From the NCBI GenBank assembly GCA_902494295.1, contig CABUSL010000026.1, positions 1-19,267 of the forward strand: DNA of 19,267 nt. The letters are read 5' to 3'. The stretch comes from an uncultured Collinsella sp. (lineage in GTDB: Bacteria > Actinomycetota > Coriobacteriia > Coriobacteriales > Coriobacteriaceae). Both the position numbers and the translations under genes were made by a program. The notes under the pieces were generated by a model. It had not been told where the DNA came from. It saw nothing but the letters and a program-made list of their open reading frames with translations, and searched no databases. How positions within the stretch are numbered: the stretch's first letter is position 1; each line of letters opens with the position of its first letter. This document shows, in pieces, positions 15,513 through 19,267 of this stretch.

Positions 15513-15818
15513 CTACTCGTCGACGATCTCGGCAAGCCAGACGTTGAGGGTGTCGACCTCGGGGCAACAGAACTTTGCCGTACCGGGTTCGTTGCCGGGC
15601 ACGGTTCCGCCATAGCGCAGGATATCGATATAGGGAAAGCCTACATGGCAGGCCATAGCGCACATCTTGCCGCGATCGCGGTCGAAGTCAAAGACGTCTC
15701 CAGGCTTGTGACCATGATGGCAGCGGCACGTCCCCAGCTGGTCCACGCAGCTAACGCGAATACGCGGACGCTTGCCGCGCGGGGCACCCAGCGGCTTGTT
15801 CTCTCCGGCGTTACTCAT
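15513..15818 (-). CDS. Small cysteine-rich protein, TIGR04076 family
   Basis: Protein of 101 residues starting at ATG 15818. It has seven cysteines (24, 31, 33, 53, 57, 84, 85), a GDVFDFD segment (40-46), MCAMACHVGFPYIDILRYGG (52-71) and a closing CCPE. This pattern matches the TIGR04076 family of short cytoplasmic proteins of unknown role. The clustered Cys and His suggest metal binding, but this is not shown. The start codon overlaps the last 8 bases of the pyridoxal kinase gene, with no strong ribosome binding site, so translation is probably coupled to it. Confidence 0.82.
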   Translation of the reverse strand: MSNAGENKPLGAPRGKRPRIRVSCVDQLGTCRCHHGHKPGDVFDFDRDRGKMCAMACHVGFPYIDILRYGGTVPGNEPGTAKFCCPEVDTLNVWLAEIVDE

Positions 15819-16635
15819 GGTCAATCACATCCAGGCAGGCCTCGATGGGAAGGCCGGCGGACTTATCCTCCTGGTCGGCATTGCGCTCGATGAGCTCCGC
15901 TACCACACGCATGGCATCGCTCGTCGCGCGCTGCAGGCTCCAACCGGCCATAACGCGGCCGACAAGCACCGCCGAGAACGTGTCGCCCGTGCCCGGGAAG
16001 TAGACCGGAATCAGCTCGAAGGGAATCGTGAAGTACTCCCCCGCCACATGGTCGTAACCGATGACGACATTCGCACCGTCGACCACAGCGCTCGTAATGA
16101 CCACCGACTTGGCGCCCAGGGCACGCACGGCATCCACAAGAGCGCGGCCCTTATCGGGCGTGATTTGCTCGGCAATGGGCGTATCGGTAAGCAGGCACGC
16201 CTCGGTGTAGTTTGGCACCGCATAGTCGGCGCACTCAAGCAGGCTGCGCATGAGGCCGATCGTGGACTCGGGCACGCCGGCGTAGAGCTTGCCGTTGTCG
16301 CCCATGATGGGGTCGACGAACACCTTGGTGCCCTTTTGCGCGCGACGGTGGCAGAAGTCCGAAATAATGCGCGTCTCTTCCTCGGTCACGATAAAGCCGG
16401 TGGAGATGGCGTCGAACTCAAAGCCGAGATCCTCCCAGATGGCGAGGCTCTGGCGCACGTACTCGGTGGTGTCGTGGATGTAGAACTTGGGATAGTTGAG
16501 TGTATCGGACACCAGCGCCGTCGGCAGATTGTGGATACGGTAACCCATGTGCGACAGCACCGGCAGCATGGCGGAAAGCGCGACCTTGCCGTAGCCGCAC
16601 ATATCGTTAATCAGCAGCAGCTGAGTGTTCTTCAT
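15811..16635 (-). CDS. Pyridoxal/pyridoxamine kinase-like (PdxK/PdxY, ribokinase fold)
   Basis: Protein of 274 residues. Family landmarks: INDMCGYGKVALSAMLPVL (9-27), VDPIMGDNG (107-115), the PNYTEA motif (141-146) and the anion hole with catalytic Asp, FPGTGDTF (213-220, D218). It should phosphorylate pyridoxal, pyridoxamine or pyridoxine with ATP in vitamin B6 salvage. Some relatives prefer hydroxymethylpyrimidine, so the substrate is likely but not certain. AAGGGGGAC precedes ATG 16635. It is divergent from the MarR operon and overlaps the cysteine-rich protein gene downstream. Confidence 0.9.
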   Translation of the reverse strand: MKNTQLLLINDMCGYGKVALSAMLPVLSHMGYRIHNLPTALVSDTLNYPKFYIHDTTEYVRQSLAIWEDLGFEFDAISTGFIVTEEETRIISDFCHRRAQKGTKVFVDPIMGDNGKLYAGVPESTIGLMRSLLECADYAVPNYTEACLLTDTPIAEQITPDKGRALVDAVRALGAKSVVITSAVVDGANVVIGYDHVAGEYFTIPFELIPVYFPGTGDTFSAVLVGRVMAGWSLQRATSDAMRVVAELIERNADQEDKSAGLPIEACLDVIDHE

Positions 16636-16719
16636 GAGTGTCCCCCTTGGATCGGGCGCGGCGCAGCAGCGCCATAGTGCGACTAAGTTTAGCGCAGGGA
16701 GCGTTTGCAGCGTCGAGCC

Positions 16720-16747
16720 GTTACGCGGTTTGGTAAAACCGCGTAAC
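16720..16747. repeat. 28-bp perfect inverted repeat between divergent genes
   Basis: GTTACGCGGTTT, loop GGTA, then AAACCGCGTAAC, with 12 perfect pairs. It lies 85 bp upstream of the kinase start and just upstream of the MarR promoter. There is no T-run on either strand. The words TTTGGTA in its loop recur at 16754-16760. It may be an operator, an insulating hairpin or a dispersed repeat. Confidence 0.6.
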
Positions 16748-16762
16748 CACTAGTTTGGTACC

Positions 16763-16791
16763 TTGACATTCATTTCTCACGCTCCTAAATT
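16763..16791 (+). promoter_or_regulatory. Promoter of the MarR-ABC exporter operon
   Basis: Perfect -35 TTGACA (16763-16768), 17-nt spacer, and -10 TAAATT (16786-16791, 4 of 6 consensus bases). Transcription should start near 16798, about 50 bp before the MarR start codon. Confidence 0.75.
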
Positions 16792-16825
16792 AGTTAGGCA
16801 CAAAACAATTCCTCTACCTAACTAA
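16790..16825 (+). promoter_or_regulatory. Candidate MarR operator overlapping promoter
   Basis: TTAGTTAGG (16790-16798) and its perfect complement CCTAACTAA (16817-16825) are 18 nt apart. The left arm touches the -10 box and the pair brackets the expected start of transcription. A MarR dimer bound here would block RNA polymerase, as is usual for autoregulated MarR-exporter operons. The half-sites are one helical turn or more apart, so two dimers or a looped complex are possible. Confidence 0.6.
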
Positions 16826-16846
16826 AGAAAGGAGCGAAGCTTAGAT

Positions 16847-17350
16847 ATGTGTGTTGAACCACTCGCCTATCCGCATGAACCCGGCGGCGACCCGTCACAG
16901 CCGGCTGATGTACCCGAAGCGGTTAGCTCGGAAGACAAGCTTGCCAAGCGCATCCTCAATAACCTGGGCTTTTGCGGCCATTACATGCACTTTCATGGTG
17001 GTGGCGTATCCGGCAAGGCGCCCATTATCTGCCTGCTGGCCAAACAGCCCGGCGGCGAGATGTCGCAGCAGGAACTCGGCATGCACTTTGACCTCAAGCC
17101 AGGGTCGCTTTCCGAGATCCTGTCCAAACTCGAGCTCAACGGCCTCATCGAGCGCAGCCGTAACCCCAAGGATCGACGGCAACTCACCATTCGCCTGACC
17201 GAAACCGGCCGGGAAAATGCCCGCATCGACCAAGCGGCCCGCATTCGCTTTAGAGAGCAGGCCTTTAGCGCGCTCACCCACGACGAGCGCGAGCAGCTCG
17301 CCGAAATGCTCGAGAAAATCCGTGTAACCTGGGAGGAACTGGATGATTAA
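16847..17350 (+). CDS. MarR-family transcriptional repressor
   Basis: Protein of 167 residues. The N-terminal 30 residues look disordered. A winged helix-turn-helix follows at about 55-125: SQQELGMHFDLKPGSLSEIL (73-92) is the helix-turn-helix, and the wing contains the family hallmark NPKDRRQLTIRLTETG (106-121), which contacts the DNA minor groove. A C-terminal dimer helix closes it. ATG 16847 follows AAAGGAG with a long 12-nt spacing, but no better start exists. The last 8 bases overlap the ABC exporter gene, so it likely represses that exporter and itself until a toxic ligand binds. Confidence 0.93.
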   Translation: MCVEPLAYPHEPGGDPSQPADVPEAVSSEDKLAKRILNNLGFCGHYMHFHGGGVSGKAPIICLLAKQPGGEMSQQELGMHFDLKPGSLSEILSKLELNGLIERSRNPKDRRQLTIRLTETGRENARIDQAARIRFREQAFSALTHDEREQLAEMLEKIRVTWEELDD

Positions 17351-19157
17351 AACCCTCATGGGCAGCATCCGCGACTATATGAAAGTCACTGTTGCCACGC
17401 CATTGCTCGTGCTTGGCGAGGTGCTCTGCGAGATGCTGATTCCATTTATCACCGCCAACCTGATCGATGCCATCAAAGACGGCGCCACCGTGGCCGAGAT
17501 GCTTCCCACCGCGGGCTTTTTGGTGCTCATCGCGCTGACATCGCTTGCTTTTGGCGCCGCGGCAGGCGTCACCTGCAGCCATGCGAGCTGCGGCTTCGCT
17601 AAGAACCTGCGTCACGACCTGTTCTACAAGATCCAGACGTTCAGCTTTGCCAACATCGATGAGTTCTCGAGCTCCTCGCTCGTCACGCGCCTGACCACCG
17701 ATATCAACAACGTGCAGCAGGCCTTTATGATGATCATCCGTATCGCCGTGCGCGCGCCGCTGGTACTGATCTTCGCCTTTACCATGGCATTTATCATGGG
17801 CGGCAGCGTCGCCATGGTCTACCTGGTCATCATTCCGCTGCTGGGCTTTGGGCTGTTCTTTATCATCTTTAAGGTGCGCCCCATCTTCTCGCGCGTGTTC
17901 CACAAGTACGACGCCCTTAACGAGTCCGTCGAGGAAAACGTCACCGGCATGCGCGTAGTTAAGAGCTATGTGCGCGAAGACTTTGAGAAGGAGAAGTTCG
18001 CGACCGCCGCGCGCGACGTCCAAATGGACTTCACCCGCGCCGAGAAGCTGCTTGCCTTTAACAACCCCATGATGAACATCTGCGTCAACGGCGCGTTCGT
18101 CGTCATCATCTACCTGGGCTCCAAGCTCATCATCACGAGCCAGGGCACGCTGTTCGACGTGGGCCAGCTCTCCTCGATCTTTACCTATGGCTTCCAAATC
18201 CTCATGAGCCTGATGCAGCTATCGATGATCTTTGTCATGGTGACCATGGCCGACGAATCGGCGCACCGCATCACCGAGGTGCTGGCCGCCGAGCCCACGA
18301 TCGCCGATCCCGCCGAGCCCGTGCTCGAGGTCGCCGATGGCTCCATCGACTTTGACCACGTGAGCTTTAAGTATTCCGCGCATGCGAAGCGCCAGGCGCT
18401 CGACGATATCGACCTGCACATTACGAGCGGCGAGACCATCGGCATCATCGGCGGCACCGGCTCGGCCAAGTCCACGCTCGTAAACCTCATCGCCCGCCTG
18501 TACGACGCCACCGAGGGTACCGTGCGCGTGGGCGGCGTGGATGTACGCGACTACGACTTGGACGCCCTGCGCCACCAGGTGGCCATGGTGCTGCAGAAAA
18601 ACGTGCTGTTTAGCGGCACGATTGCCGAGAACCTGCGTTGGGGCGACCCGAACGCCACCGACGAAGAGGTCCGCGAGGCCGCGCATCTGGCCTGCGCCGA
18701 CGAGTTTGTCGACGGCTTCCCCAAGGGCTATGACACCTGGATCGAACAGGGCGGCTCCAATGTTTCCGGCGGTCAGAAGCAGCGCCTGTGCATTGCGCGT
18801 GCCCTGCTGCGTCGCCCCAAGATCTTGATCCTGGACGACTCCACGAGCGCCGTCGACACCAAGACCGACGCCAAGATTCGCGCAGGGCTGGCAAGCTATC
18901 TGCCCAACACGACCAAGCTCATCATCGCCCAGCGCATTAGCTCCGTGCAGGACGCAGACCGCATCATCGTCATGGAGGGCGGCCGCATCGCGCAGATCGG
19001 TAACCACGACGAGCTGCTCAAGACGAGCGAGATCTACCGCGAGACCTTTACCTCGCAGAACAAGATGTCTGCCGAGGGCGAAGAGGCCGTCGAGGCCGAC
19101 ACCGAGGCATCCGTAACGCAAGCTCAGACCCAGGAAGGAGGCGAGGCACATGAGTAA
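17343..19157 (+). CDS. ABC exporter subunit with degenerate ATP site (heterodimeric multidrug type)
   Basis: Protein of 604 residues: six-helix membrane domain (about 15-300) fused to an ATPase domain (about 335-570), then an acidic tail. Motifs: Walker A GGTGSAKST (370-378), with Ala in place of the usual last Gly, Q418, signature NVSGGQKQR (473-481) and Walker B ILILDD (494-499). D499 replaces the catalytic Glu and Q530 replaces the switch His, the pattern of the non-hydrolysing half in heterodimers such as TM287/288. It therefore needs a partner, whose gene starts 8 bp before this stop. GGAGG precedes ATG 17343 by 7 nt, inside the MarR gene. Likely substrates are drugs or bile-type amphiphiles (inference). 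Confidence 0.94.
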   Translation: MIKTLMGSIRDYMKVTVATPLLVLGEVLCEMLIPFITANLIDAIKDGATVAEMLPTAGFLVLIALTSLAFGAAAGVTCSHASCGFAKNLRHDLFYKIQTFSFANIDEFSSSSLVTRLTTDINNVQQAFMMIIRIAVRAPLVLIFAFTMAFIMGGSVAMVYLVIIPLLGFGLFFIIFKVRPIFSRVFHKYDALNESVEENVTGMRVVKSYVREDFEKEKFATAARDVQMDFTRAEKLLAFNNPMMNICVNGAFVVIIYLGSKLIITSQGTLFDVGQLSSIFTYGFQILMSLMQLSMIFVMVTMADESAHRITEVLAAEPTIADPAEPVLEVADGSIDFDHVSFKYSAHAKRQALDDIDLHITSGETIGIIGGTGSAKSTLVNLIARLYDATEGTVRVGGVDVRDYDLDALRHQVAMVLQKNVLFSGTIAENLRWGDPNATDEEVREAAHLACADEFVDGFPKGYDTWIEQGGSNVSGGQKQRLCIARALLRRPKILILDDSTSAVDTKTDAKIRAGLASYLPNTTKLIIAQRISSVQDADRIIVMEGGRIAQIGNHDELLKTSEIYRETFTSQNKMSAEGEEAVEADTEASVTQAQTQEGGEAHE

Positions 19158-19267
19158 GGCAACGACCGCCGAGCGCGCGCTCAACCGCAAGGGCGGCACC
19201 ATGTCGCGCCTCATCAAGACGCTCTTTGGCTTTTACCCCGTGCTTTTGCCCCTCGTCGTCGCCGGCG
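19150..19267 (+). CDS. Second ABC exporter subunit, N-terminal fragment (runs off window)
   Basis: Only 39 codons are visible before the right edge. AAGGAGG lies 8 nt before ATG 19150, and the start overlaps the stop of the preceding exporter subunit by 8 bp. The segment has a basic start, then RLIKTLFGFYPVLLPLVV, typical of the first helix of an ABC exporter half. By context it should carry the catalytically competent ATP site that the first subunit lacks; this part is outside the window. Confidence 0.82.
   Translation, partial: MSKATTAERALNRKGGTMSRLIKTLFGFYPVLLPLVVAG

Noticed and set aside
17274..19217. Minus-strand frames of 307 and 332 codons opposite the ABC exporter
   Set aside because: Antisense shadows of the exporter with no recognisable motifs.

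Overview
The window comes from a high-GC bacterium. Gene content and style (a large fimbrial-type surface protein with isopeptide domains, Tat-type lipoprotein, AGGAGG-like ribosome binding sites, dense long palindromes between genes) fit a gut Coriobacteriia member, most likely Collinsella or a close relative. This is inferred from family resemblance, not from a search.

Layout. Positions 1-13364 are read almost entirely from the minus strand. From right to left: a single-pass membrane protein of unknown role (13364-12498); a LacX-type aldose 1-epimerase-like protein (12384-11491) followed by an intrinsic terminator inside a larger inverted repeat; a polar amino-acid ABC importer in the order lipoprotein receptor, permease, ATPase (11210-8318); an M20 zinc peptidase in the same orientation (8245-6818); and a giant cell-wall adhesin or pilus tip protein that starts at 6631 and runs off the left edge after at least 2210 residues. 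The importer and peptidase read as a peptide or amino-acid scavenging operon. The adhesin has its own leader and a strong ribosome binding site.

Positions 13626-15360 are on the plus strand: a 12-helix MFS exporter and a low-molecular-weight protein-tyrosine phosphatase 46 bp behind it. Two strong palindromes lie between the divergent membrane protein and the MFS gene. A three-tier inverted repeat separates the phosphatase from two convergent minus-strand genes: a pyridoxal kinase-like enzyme (16635-15811) and a small cysteine-rich protein whose start overlaps the kinase's stop.

From 16847 to the right edge there is a plus-strand drug-efflux type operon: a MarR regulator, an ABC exporter half with a degenerate ATP site, and the first 39 residues of its presumed partner. 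Its promoter is clear (TTGACA, 17 nt, TAAATT), and a 9-bp inverted repeat covers the -10 and start region, as expected for MarR autoregulation.

The most striking items are the adhesin (long signal peptide, fibro-slime head, two SpaA/CnaB-like domains each followed by a related unassigned insert, then nine isopeptide repeats each keeping the Lys/Glu/Asn triad, apart from the last repeat's Asn, which is beyond the window) and the intergenic palindromes. I saw no RNA genes, insertion sequences or CRISPR arrays, and no gene-free stretch longer than 300 bases.
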